From Azolla caroliniana (lineage: Eukaryota > Polypodiophyta), in assembly GCA_043228905.1 (NCBI GenBank), contig JBHGNT010000020.1, positions 9,362,001-9,426,000 on the forward strand: DNA of 64,000 nucleotides. The letters are read 5' to 3'. Positions 10,714 to 20,314 of this stretch are shown here, piece after piece. A program made the translations under genes and the position numbers. The stretch's first letter is position 1. Each line of letters starts with the position of its first letter. The notes beneath the pieces were generated by a model. The model was not told the origin of the DNA and did not search any database. It saw only the letters and a list, made by a program, of their open reading frames with translations.

Positions 10714-13010
10714 TTACAGCTCTAGTCCCTTCCGGGCTTCCGTCTCCGGCTCATCTGTTATGGGCTCCTCCTGTTCTTGACATCCGGCTTGCACTGGCTC
10801 TTGTGGGTTGGCTACATTTGGCTGGCTCCCTCCGATTTCGACTGCTTTCGGTGTCTGATTCGGAGATTGCTCTTCGTCACTAGTGTTAATTGTCGTCGTT
10901 CTTCTAGCCACCATTTGCCGTCTCCACTTTGGTTCGTATCGCTCAAACTGGAGTTTGGTATCCAGCTGTTCCACCAGCCGGCCCACCGCCACTAGTTGCT
11001 CTCCGGCCAAGGACAGGAAGTCATCCGATAACTCCTCCTGTATGGTCACAACGCTTTCCGTGTCCAATTTGTAGAAGTTATCGTCGTCCTTTTGCCGGTG
11101 TTGCGAAAATACGACAAGGACACGTGAACTTGTATATTTATATTAAAGAATTAATGCAAAATGAGAAAGATCCACAAATTTCATTTATAAAGGGAAAGAA
11201 AGATTACAATCAATCCCAAGATTGGGATTACAAAAGTTTTAGCTTATGGAGATTACTAGAGTAATAGATTAGAAAAAACTAAGCTACGGATTTGATAGGA
11301 AAATTAGGTTTTTCAGCTTCGTTAAGAGATTATGGTTTATGAATGATATCTTCGTTGAGAAAATTAGGAATTTTTAGCTTCGATAAGAAATTAGGGTTTT
11401 TGAGTTGAATGGCTTCCGTAGGGAAATTAAGGGTGTTATGGCTTCCGTAGGGAAAATTAGGGTTTTTTTTAGTGTTATGGCTCCGTGAGATAAGGGAGCT
11501 AAGAAGGAAAATAAAATAAAAATGGAGAGAGAATGAGTGTTAGAAAAAAAAAATGGAATATATATGGAGTTCTCCGTTGATCATAGCCTTCAATGTTACT
11601 TTGCATGCCCACTTTTAGTTGCATGGCCTCTACTTTTAGTTGCATCCATTTTTAGTTGCATGGCTTTTTCTTTTAGTTGCATGCGACCGTCCACATGGCC
11701 TTTACTTTAGTTTTCTTTACTTTACTTTAATTTGCCGCATGATCCAATAATACGTAAAGTTTAGCCCATGCTTTGATCCGTCCGGTCTGCGTCCGTCCTG
11801 TTTGGTTCTGGTTCTGTCACCGTCTGATTCCGGTTCAATCGCCGGTTCCATCCGGTTGCCGGATCCATCCGATCACCGGTCTTCGGCTCCGTCTAGTTTG
11901 GTTCCGGTTCTGTTGTTGTCCGGTTCTGGTTCGATCGCTGGTTCCATCCGATTGTCAGCTTCGTCCGGTCGCCGATCGTCGATTCCGTCCGGTCACCTGT
12001 TGCCAGATCCATCCGTCGCCGGCTCTATCCGGTTTCCAATTGCCGGATCCGCCCAGTCGCTAGTTGCCGAATTCGTCTGGTTGTCGGCTTTGCCCGATCA
12101 CCGATTGTACACCAGTTCCATCCAGTTGTCGTCTCCATTCGGTTTTCGATACTATCACCAACCAGTTTGAGTTCCTTCACCGGCCGGTTTGAGTTCCATC
12201 ACCAATTGGTTCGAGCAACTTAGCCACATCTAGCGACTGAGCCACATCTGTCCTTCTAGACAAAAGTGGCCCAAGCCCAACTATTTCTTTTGTACTCTTA
12301 ACACATAGATGAAAAATGATGGTTCTGAATCTGCTTATATAGCTGGCTCCTAAAGTTTCCTATCTATGTGGGATACTTCAAAATTCTATTTTCCCTATCT
12401 TCTCAAACTTCATGTCCACCTAACTTGATATGTAGTTGTCCATTTTAGATGTAGTAAAATGCGTTTTGAAGCTCTTGAGTACATCCATATTTCTATAACA
12501 AGCCACTAATCTAATCTAAAATAATTATTTCAATTTTTTTTTTACATAGTGTGTGAAGATTCACACGACACTGGTTCTCCGCATCCGCTCGCAGGACCTA
12601 CAACTCGGCTGCCTGCTTTGCCCATTTGGACCACCACTGTACTAAACTTTCTTCAATTAACCTCTTTGTCCAGTTCCTCCATGTCAATACAATGTCGCGA
12701 ATACGGCCAAGTCCCATCTTTGACTTATCCTCCGTGGCTTGCTTTTCATCTCTTAATTGCTTTATGAGGGTCGCGGTTGCCTCAGCTTGTCCCTGATACT
12801 GCATCAATTGTGTCTGATAAGTCGTCTGAACTTTGTTCAGAGCCATCTTTGCTTGTTCCATCTCCTCATGATGTTGCAGGGTAAGCTCCATTTTGTCCTT
12901 CGCCGCTTCTGTTAGCATCTTTGCCGCTTCGACTCCCTTGGTCCTTTCTTCTGCCAATGTCGTTGTTGTCCTGTTGACTTCATCCCGAAGTTCCCGCATC
13001 TTCTCTTGCT
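10714..13010 (-). pseudogene. Gag-like coiled-coil ORF, split by an LTR-like insertion
   Basis: The N-terminal part is at 12598-12999 (Glu/Lys/Gln-rich, strongly coiled-coil, with MRELRDEVNRTTTTLAEE near its start). The C-terminal part is at 10714-11067 (acidic, Pro/Glu-rich). The two lie in one transcription direction and are separated by the unit at 11099-12570. A TAG stop follows AAEL at about 12595. No protease, RT or integrase is present, so this could be a gag-only non-autonomous LTR element. I do not recognise the family, and a captured plant gene fragment is possible. Confidence 0.4.
11099..12570 (-). repeat. Candidate solo LTR (about 1.47 kb)
   Basis: On the minus strand the unit begins TGTCGTGTGAATCTTCACAC and ends TTTTCGCAACA. 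It interrupts an otherwise continuous minus-strand coding region. The flanks CCGGT (left) and CTGGT (right) differ by one base, so the target duplication is imperfect and the boundary is uncertain by 1-2 bp. The interior is non-coding: AT-rich near the left end, then a run of CCGGTTCNNTC-like motifs at about 11770-12200. Confidence 0.5.
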
Positions 13011-13015
13011 ACCGG

Positions 13016-13728
13016 TGTCGTAGTGTATTTCGTACACTACATGAAAAACTTATAAAGTAACGTTTTAGTAAATATGAAGAAATAGAAGAAAATGTCAAAA
13101 TAAATCATACATGCATAGGGCAAGATTCGAACCTTGCACCTCCATGTTAATAATATGAAACCATTACACTAGCATTTCATTAGTGTTAAAAAGTATATGT
13201 CCCACATAGAAAGGTAAGTTCACGTAGGATAAACTTTAGTTAAAAGAAAAACGCATGCTAAAAGAAAAGCTACTCATGCACATCTAGCGTGCATGAACAC
13301 TATAGTCGATAAAAAATGCACAAGTTAGAAAAAGCATGATCACTTTAGATAAAGCATATAGTCTATCTATAGAAAAAGCATGGAGTCTATAGTTAGAGAA
13401 AACGCAAGGGTTGGAAAAGACTCTCTAATCTCTATATAAGGATGAGGAGCACAATGTAATGGGTGTGAAAAATATTTTGAAATTGGATATGTTTCTAAAA
13501 AAACACCAATTAATAAACTATACTTGTGGGATTCACGAGGATTCTATATCATTCTCTTTCAACCCAAATTTATATTCTTATATTCATATTGATTAATCTA
13601 ATACAATACACTCGTGGGATTCACGAGTTTGCTATAACTCTTTCTTACAACATATTTATATTCTTATTAGCCTTAAAACTCTCCTCTTCCTAGTCCAAAA
13701 CCCCAACGGTTCCCACCCGACTCACGCA
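13016..13728 (+). repeat. LTR of the Gyp-D family (713 bp)
   Basis: The LTR starts TGTCGTAGTG and ends CTCACGCA. It aligns along its length with the split LTR at 30253-36545. It has a 5' terminal hairpin (GTAGTGTA, loop TTTCG, TACACTAC), an antisense tRNA-like stretch (about 13118-13190) and a TATATAAGG box (about 13433). Eight bases after the LTR comes TGGCGCCG (13736-13743), which fits the tRNA-Asp-type primer site of Tat/Athila-like gypsy elements. The element is cut off at about 13760. Confidence 0.7.
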
Positions 13729-13785
13729 AACGATCTGGCGCCGAAAGGCATGACACCGGTCACCTTCTGCCATCAATTTCTTGTG

Positions 13786-15400
13786 TTCACTCCGGCATGG
13801 GATGTCTCGATAGCCGGATCCGCTTTCGGCACGCGTCCAACTTGTCGGTTGTTAGCACCTTGGTCATCATGTCTGACCCGTTCTCCTCCTTGTGGATCTT
13901 GATCAGTACAAACTCTTGATCTTCTACTCTCTCCTGAATCCAGTGGTACTTCCGCTGGATATGTTTCTTCCGGGAATGGTAGACTGCGTTCTTTGCAAGG
14001 TGGATGGCACTTTGACTATCGCAATAGAGCCGATATTCCTCCTATTGGATCCCTAACTCTCCGATGAAGTCCTTCATCCAGATTATCTCCTTGCCGCCTT
14101 CCACAACTGCCATGTACTCTGCTTCTGTTGTCGACAGTGCAACGGTCTTCTACAGCCTCGACTACCATGATACAGCTCCCCATGCATAGGTCATGACATA
14201 TCCGGATGTCGATTGGTTGGTATCCGCATCAGCCGACATATCCAAATCTGTGAATCCATCAAGTTGGGGATTACCAGAGCCGAACCGGAGGCACATACTT
14301 GAGGTGTCTTTCAGATACCAGAGTATCCACTTGACTGCGTTCCAATGCTCTCTTCCAGGATTGCTCATGAACCGGCTTACAACTCCGACTGCATATCTTA
14401 TATCCGGTCGGTACATACCATCGCGTACATCAAGCTTCCAATGGCAGAGGCATATGGAATCTTCATCATATCCTTCTTCTCCGCCTTTGTCCTCGAACTT
14501 TGTTTTCCTGATAGCTTGCAGTTTGCCGGAAGTGTCAATCCGACCGGTTTCGCCTCTGACATGTTGAACCGTTGAAGCACCTTTGTCATGTATTTGTCCT
14601 ATGACAACCACAATAGCTTCTTCGACCGGTCCCAGATGATGTGCATTCCCAATATCTGTCTTGCCGAACCCAAGTCCTTCATTGAGAAGGTCCGGTTTAG
14701 AGCCTTCTTCAGCATCCGGATCTTGCTTTGGTCTCGTCTGACGATCAACATATCATCCACATATAGGAGGAGTATCAGGAAATCTCCTCTGTCAAATTTC
14801 TTCACAAACACGAAGTGATCGGCTTGCGTCTTGTGGTACCCTTGATCGGTCATGAAGGAGTCGAACTTCTGGTACCATTGCCGGGGAGCTTGCTTCAGTC
14901 CGTATAAGCTCTTCTTCTGCCGGCACACAAGGTGCTCCGTCCCTTTCTTCTCAAATCGTTTTGGTTGATGCATGTAGATCTCCTCTTCGAGGTCACCATG
15001 GAGGAACGTCGTCTTTACGTCTAGTTGCTCTACCTTGAGGTCCATGCTTGCCACTATGCTTAGCACCATCCAGATGGATATCATCTTTACTATCGGGGCA
15101 AAGATCTCATCAAAGTCCACTCCTTTCTTCTGTTGGAAAACCTTCACCATGATCCGGGCTTTGTACCTTGGTGGATTTCCGGCATCTCCCAGTTTCAGCT
15201 TGTACACCCACTTGTTCCGGAGTGCTCTCTTCCCTTTCGGCAACTCCGTCAATTCGTATGTGTGGTTCTCATGCAAGGAATCCATCTCATCTTGCATGGC
15301 ACTCAAGCACTTGCGACTGTGGGTGTCTCTCTTTGCTTCTTCGAAGCTTTCCAACTCCCCCTCATCGGTTAGCAACACATGCTCTACATCCAGAAATCTC
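13786..15400 (-). pseudogene. Cop-A RT and RNase H
   Basis: The RT_2-type reverse transcriptase is at 14599-15378: RNKWVYKLKLGD, then [36 protein letters not shown] and the catalytic LLYVDDMLIV (about 14745-14775). RNase H follows toward 13870, with the GFTDLDMSADADTNQSTSGYV region (about 14190-14260). The frame breaks between 14600 and 14590, and another stop occurs near 14160. The 3' end is separated from the LTR by the 3.7-kb insertion that starts at 13785. Confidence 0.93.
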
Positions 15401-17230
15401 TGGGGGGCTTTTCTCTCCTGAAGAGGATATCTTTGTCCCTAGTTTTGGACTACCGGTTCCTCCGTCTATTCCGAATTCGAATATGATTCGGGATCTTGTC
15501 AGGTTCTTGTGTCTTCTTCTTCTTCTTCTTCTTCTTCTTCGGTCGGTTCGGTTTCTTGTCCGAATCCGGTCGGTTCATCGAGTGTCATCCAATTTTCAAC
15601 CGGGTAGGTCCTTGTGTCCTCATGCCGGTTTTCATTGGATGATCCGGAGTTGATCATCTTCTTCTCCGACTCCCAGTCCGCAATGGTCCTATCTTCCATG
15701 AAGACTATGTCCCGACTCCGGAACACCTTTTGTCGACCAGTCCCACACCCGGTAACCGAACTCATCGTCGTCGTATCCGAGGAATATGCATGGCCAAGAC
15801 TTCGGATCCAACTTTGCTCTCTTATCCTTCACCACATGCACGTATGCGAGACACCCGAACACCTTCAGATGCCGATAAGTTACATCTTTACCGGTCCATA
15901 CTTTCTGAGGTGAGTCTCCTCCCAAGGGTACTGAGAGTGATCTGTTTATCACATAGGGCGCCATCGTCAACGCCTCAGCCCAGAACGTCTTGGGTAACTT
16001 GGCATGTGCAAGCATGCTCCGGACTCTCTCCATTATGGTCCGGTTCATCCTTTCGGCTAGCCCATTTAGTTCCGGCGTCTTCGACACAGTAAATTTGTGT
16101 CGAATTACCTTCGACCGGTAGTACTCCTCGAACTGCCCCCGGTATTCTCCTCCGTTATCTGCTCGAACCGCCTTCAGCTTCCGACCGGTTTCTCTTTCCA
16201 CTCTCGCGTGGAGCTCCTTCTTGCGCTAATTTGCTGCTTTTTTTAAGCATCAATTCTTTCCCCGCTGTAAACATTTATTGCTCAGAAGGTGGATTTTTAG
16301 CTTGGATTAAAACCATACCGCCGCTATTAACACACGGTTGAGCTTCATCTTCTCGCTAACGCACGGTTGGTGGGGGTTTAGCCCTCCGCATAAAAAAGAT
16401 GTGTTGCCGTACGTTGTTTCTTTGATTGCTTTGCTAAGCTCTCATTGTTTAGCTCTTTCTTCGTTTGCCACCTTAAAGCAGTGGATGGGTTGTTTTTCAA
16501 CCTTATGCAAAACTTTGTTTGTTTTATTTGGCGGCCTGCTTCAACTTTTAAGGTCTCTTCATTATGCCCTTCTTTCGTAGCAGCTTGTGCTACACGTTCT
16601 TGTACCTAAAAAGAAAAGAGTGATCGCCTGCCGCTTCAGAAAAATACAAATAAAGAGCGGTAGCAATGAACTGGAATTTGCAGAGGTTTGAGAAACAACG
16701 TACGGATGCATCAACTTTAAACGAGCAAGGTTGAAACAACCTTAAAGCAGCTTGCTTGCTTGCTTGTTGTCCCATAGCAAAGTCACAATTGCTTGCTTGC
16801 TTGCATGTAATTTAGATTTATTTTGCCCGTAATGTTTAAATTAACCTTGATCCTTCGTCTTCAGTGGTGCGACCCACAGCTTCCGGATGTGGTCATCTAT
16901 GAACGTCACGAAGTACTGCGATCCGGCATGCGACTTCGTGTCCACTTGACACACATCGGTATGCACCAGCTCCAGTGGTGCATTCCATCTCGTCGGTGTT
17001 CTTGACTGGAAGGAGGTTCGGTTTTGTTGACCGGTCAAGCAATCGGTGCACTTCTCAAGTTGCACGTCCTTCACCGGAATAAGATTGTCTTCAGCAAGCC
17101 TCTTCATCCCCTTCTCACTCATGTGACACAATCTCTTGTGCCATAACTCACCGGTAGTGTCGGATGCTATATTCACTTCTTCCCGGCATATCCGGGCATG
17201 CATCAGATATTGCGTGTTGACCTTCCAAGC
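15401..17230 (-). pseudogene. Cop-A integrase with a ~620-bp insertion
   Basis: The GAG-pre-integrase and HHCC region is at 16841-17203 (LWHKRLCHMSEKG, then CTDC), with the first catalytic Asp in LVHTDV. The core continues at 15689-16201 (VRADNGGEY and NGLAERMNRTIMERVRSML, carrying the second Asp and the Glu), then a C-terminal part with IFLGYDDDEFGYRVWD. The reading is broken by foreign DNA between about 16222 and 16845; Cop-D has uninterrupted sequence at the same place. A second break lies near 15690, followed by an acidic linker. Confidence 0.92.
16222..16845. other. Unidentified ~620-bp insertion in Cop-A integrase
   Basis: Compared with Cop-D (29300-29370), Cop-A sequence stops just after GAGCTCCTT (about 16210-16218) and resumes at ATCCTTCGTCTTC (about 16851). 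Of the Cop-D bases in between, only a short CCTTG-like remnant may remain. The insert has no long ORF, TIR or LTR that I can see. It carries GCTT tetranucleotide runs (about 16750-16770 and 16791-16804). The origin is unknown; its texture recalls plant organelle intergenic DNA, but that is only an impression. Confidence 0.6.
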
Positions 17231-17331
17231 TCGGCCACTATTAGGCTCCCTTTGCTGAACTTCATAAATCCATTCTGGATGCTATCCATGTAGCCTTCAT
17301 CATCTAGCCGACCGGTTGATATCAAGTTCAC

Positions 17332-17661
17332 TCAAACCTCCAGAGCATGGTGGATATCCTTCAGCAGCAACTTGCATCCGGTTGGTGTCGTCAAGAACAC
17401 ATCTCCTTTGCCAACAATTTGGCATGTACCTTCATTCCCCATCTGGACACAACCATGATCACCGGTTGTGTAGGATGAGAAGCATTTCCGATCCGGTGTC
17501 AGGTGGAATGAAGCTCCGGAATCGACAACCCACGTTGTCTCGTCGTCGACAAGGTTTAACTCATTCTCCTCGGTGATGAGCATCAGTTCCTCTTCACTTG
17601 TCGCGATTCCCGACGTTCCTTTCCGATCCGGGCCTCTTCGGTCCGAACCGTTTCGGTCCAA
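17332..17661 (-). pseudogene. Cop-A protease
   Basis: This is a copia aspartic protease region. The active-site segment TTWVVDSGASFHLTP lies near 17500-17545, preceded by an acidic linker and followed by the KDIHHALEV segment that joins the GAG-pre-integrase domain. Cop-D and Cop-G have the same motif. It sits between the gag zinc knuckle (upstream, 17700-17750) and integrase. Confidence 0.9.
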
Positions 17662-18454
17662 ACTCTTCTTCGAATCGGTGGTGTTGGTTTCTTTCTCTTT
17701 TCAGAAATGCCGACAGTTCTTCTGGAAATGCCCTGGCTTCTCACAGTAGAAGGAAGTAGGCCTCCCCCTTGACTTCGACCTCGGCCTCGAATTGTCCCGG
17801 TTTTGGGGACTCCGATATCGGCCTCTTCCTCGGTTGTGGTCATCTTCCATGACCAAGGCCTTCGGATCGGTTCCGGACTCCTAGTCCTTCCGGCGAGCTT
17901 CTTCATCTAGCAAGCTTGACTTTACCCTTGCTAGGGACAATTGTTTTCCTTCCGGCCCGGTGTTGCCCAATGTGACAACTAACGTCTCCCAGCTATCCGG
18001 GAGGGAATCGAGCAGGAGTAATGCGAGTACCTCATCGACGAGAGGTATTTCCAACGAGGTTGCTTGGTGTATTAGCCCCTAGAAACCATTCATGTGCTCC
18101 GCCATACTAGAGACGTCCTGGTACCGGAGCCTCACTAGCTTCCGAGAATATTGAAACCCGATTAACGACATTCTTGTTCTCGAACATGATGTCGATCTTC
18201 TCCCAGAATTCATGAGCCTTGCTCTCTTCATTGAAGTTGTTGTATAGGCTCATGTCGATGAAGCACCGGATGTATGATGTCGTCTTCATATGCATCACCT
18301 CGCACACTATGGCGTCGATCTTATCCGGTCTCTTGTCCCCGAACTGAACCGGCAACCAAAGATCTTTAACCACTAGCATATCCCTCATCTTCGACTTCCA
18401 CACTAAGTAGTTGGAGCCGGTGAGCTTGAACATGTTGCCAAACGATTTTTCCAT
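17662..18454 (-). pseudogene. Cop-A gag
   Basis: The start is at 18454, 15 bases after the primer site. Copia gag (DUF4219/UBN2-like) is recognisable from FKLTGSNYLVWKSKMRDML through the ATTSYIRCFIDMSLYNNF-like region to about 18107. After a frameshift come the Arg/Gly/Ser linker and the CCHC knuckle (17705-17750), where the first Cys has become Ser (SFYCEKPGHFQKNC). At least two frame breaks are present. Confidence 0.9.
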
Positions 18455-18468
18455 TTCCTGTGTTGTTC

Positions 18469-18480
18469 GCTTTGATACCA
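18469..18480 (-). other. Cop-A primer binding site (initiator tRNA-Met)
   Basis: On the minus strand TGGTATCAAAGC lies 3 bases inside the 5' LTR end. It differs by one base from the canonical plant copia site TGGTATCAGAGC. Confidence 0.9.
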
Positions 18481-18483
18481 GAT

Positions 18484-19045
18484 TGTAGAAAAATAGCGCG
18501 GAATATTGCTCGGCCTCTACTGAGTCTTGAATCACTTCAATGAGAATGAAACATAGAAATGGGAAGTGGAGAGTGAACGCACGTACACACACACAACGAT
18601 AGAGAGTACACGGGATATTTACATGGAAAAACCCTAAGTGGGAAAAACCATGGGAGCCCGCGAACTCCAACTATCACTATGAAGAAAAGGGTACAATTAG
18701 AAACTCAGAGGCAATGACCTCGAGCTCTGTTTCTTCGGCAACCAGCGGTTACAACAGAGTATCTCTCTGTATCTCACACTCTCTCCCTCTATAGCTCTCT
18801 GCACAACAATATGACAACTTACAACGAATATAAGTGATTTCCCTAAGTCATATTTATACTTATATGAACTTAGGGCTATTTACAAATAAAGCCTCAATAG
18901 GCTTACTCAAAACATATTTACAAATATGTCTTCTCTTCCAATTCTCATCGGGTCCATCCGATTCGATTACTAGATCTCTTCCGGTTCTCACCGGGTCCTC
19001 TTCATGCTTAACTGGATCCCATCCGGAGGGACCGATTTCCCAACA
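18484..19045 (-). repeat. Cop-A 5' LTR (562 bp)
   Basis: The LTR starts TGTTGGGAAATCGG (minus) at 19045 and ends CTACA at 18484. It aligns with 9370-9977 apart from a repeat-number difference and scattered changes. The right flank TCTTT (19046-19050) is the target duplication. Confidence 0.94.
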
Positions 19046-19500
19046 TCTTTTTGTCCCTACACATACACACGCACACACATATATGCATACAGACATACAT
19101 ATCCACATATATATGTATATGCATATATATTTGTCAATAGGTATATATTAATATAGTTATAACTAATTATAACTTTTTGCTTGAATTTTAACCCAGGTCG
19201 TTTCGGCATTCAGTCAAATCGACACCTAGCCGAATTGGTGCTCAATCCGAATCGGTATGCAACCAATTCAGCACCCACCCGAATCGATGCTCAGCCTGAA
19301 TTGACACCCAACCAATTCGGCGCTCAACCAGTAGTCGGCTCTCAGCTGACTCTCGACTCTCTGTCACCTCTTCACCCTCAGTAGACTCTCAGTTGGCTCT
19401 TTAGCCTCAGCCGACTCTCAATCAGTCGACCCTCAACCAATGATTCTCGGCTCTCAGCCGTGTGCACATTGTGGGCTCCACTTGAGTGGATAGACCCAAC
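19046..19500 (-). repeat. Alternating CA/TA tract and Cop-B 3' LTR-like segment
   Basis: Bases 19056-19130 are an imperfect (CA)n/(TA)n tract. From about 19190 the DNA is rich in repeated CCGAATCGG-like and CTCTCAGCCGACTCT-like motifs. It ends at the boundary CCCAACAATTCTCCCCCTCC (19495-19514), which on the minus strand is a polypurine tract followed by TGTTGGG, a copia 3' LTR junction. The far LTR end was not fixed. Confidence 0.55.
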
Positions 19501-20083
19501 AATTCTCCCCCTCCATCGTAAGTGGGGGGCACAACTAGGTTTGCCTAGGGTTGGAGTTGGATATTTGGTGACCAAAAACCAGGGGTGAAATTTGGCAAGG
19601 TCCACACCTCATTTGCTAGAGGTATATCTAAAGAGACAATTTGACTTATCAGTCCTTGAAACCTGTTTAGATGCTCTGCCATACTAGAGCCATCTTGATA
19701 TCGAAGTCTTACAAGTTTCCTAAACACGGAGACTATATTTAAGGCAGTTTTGGTCTAAAACATACTCTCAATTTTTCTCCATAACTCATTTGCTTTGGTT
19801 TCATCTATGAAGTTGTTATATAGACTCATGTCTATAAAACATCATATGTATGTAGATGTCTTTCGATGCTTGGCATCCCAAGTTAATGCATCTATGTTCT
19901 CGGGTTTGCTCGTACCATGTAGTATGGGCAACCACAAATCCTTGCATACTGGCATGTCCTTCATTTTGAACTTCCATATGGGATAGTTGGATCCGGTCAG
20001 CTTAATCGTCCCGCCTAATGATTCATCCATATTCCAAGTTTTGCGGAGGGTATGAACCTTGACTGAAATTGCATGATTTAGAT
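19501..20083 (-). pseudogene. Cop-B: internally deleted copia gag
   Basis: The gag start is at 20030, with MDESLGGTIKLTGSNYPIWK as its first residues, and the KMKDMPVCKDLWLP region is clear. A second piece, FRKLVRLRYQDGSSMAEHLNRFQGL, lies at 19660-19727. Near 19600 the sequence jumps to DNA adjoining the 3' LTR, so the zinc knuckle, protease, integrase, RT and RNase H are all deleted. The remainder has frameshifts. Confidence 0.8.
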
Positions 20084-20314
20084 TCCAACACAATTAACAA
20101 TAGATGAAACCAAAAGACAGAAAATGAGAGTACACCAAAATTTTAACATGGAAAACCCAAATTAGGGAAAAACCGCGGGAACCGTAGGTTCCAAACAACT
20201 TTACTATGATCTGAGTACAACCAAATACAATCTCTCTAGATTTTCACTAGAGGAATGTATCTACCTCAAGGTGATGGCCTTGGTTACAACCTTCACCCAA
20301 TCGGGTGGATAGAA
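20084..20314 (-). repeat. Cop-B 5' LTR fragment
   Basis: This closely matches 7690-7940, including the ATAGATGAAACCAMAAGACAG and TCACCCAATCGGGTGGATA stretches. It lies just upstream of the Cop-B gag leader, as expected for the U5 side of a minus-strand LTR. It stops where the plus-strand LTR of Cop-C begins (20315). Confidence 0.65.

Larger units (their letters stand above)
9370..19045 (-). mobile_element. Cop-A: Ty1/copia element with nested insertions
   Basis: This is an LTR retrotransposon on the minus strand, bounded by LTRs 18484-19045 (5') and 9370-9977 (3'). It is flanked by a perfect 5-bp target duplication, TCTTT, at 9365-9369 and 19046-19050. The domain order read right to left is gag, protease, integrase, RT, RNase H, which is diagnostic of copia. 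The primer site is TGGTATCAAAGC (18469-18480) and a polypurine tract adjoins the 3' LTR. The 9.7-kb length is due to two insertions (10071-13785 and about 16222-16845). Frameshifts and stops make it non-autonomous. Confidence 0.95.

Noticed and set aside
11773-12170. Proline/serine-rich genes on the plus strand
   Set aside because: Overlapping open frames come from repeated CCGGTTC-like motifs in non-coding LTR-like DNA.
13118-13190. Functional tRNA gene (minus)
   Set aside because: A and B boxes are good but no convincing anticodon arm or acceptor pairing was seen, and the same sequence sits at the same place in a related LTR.
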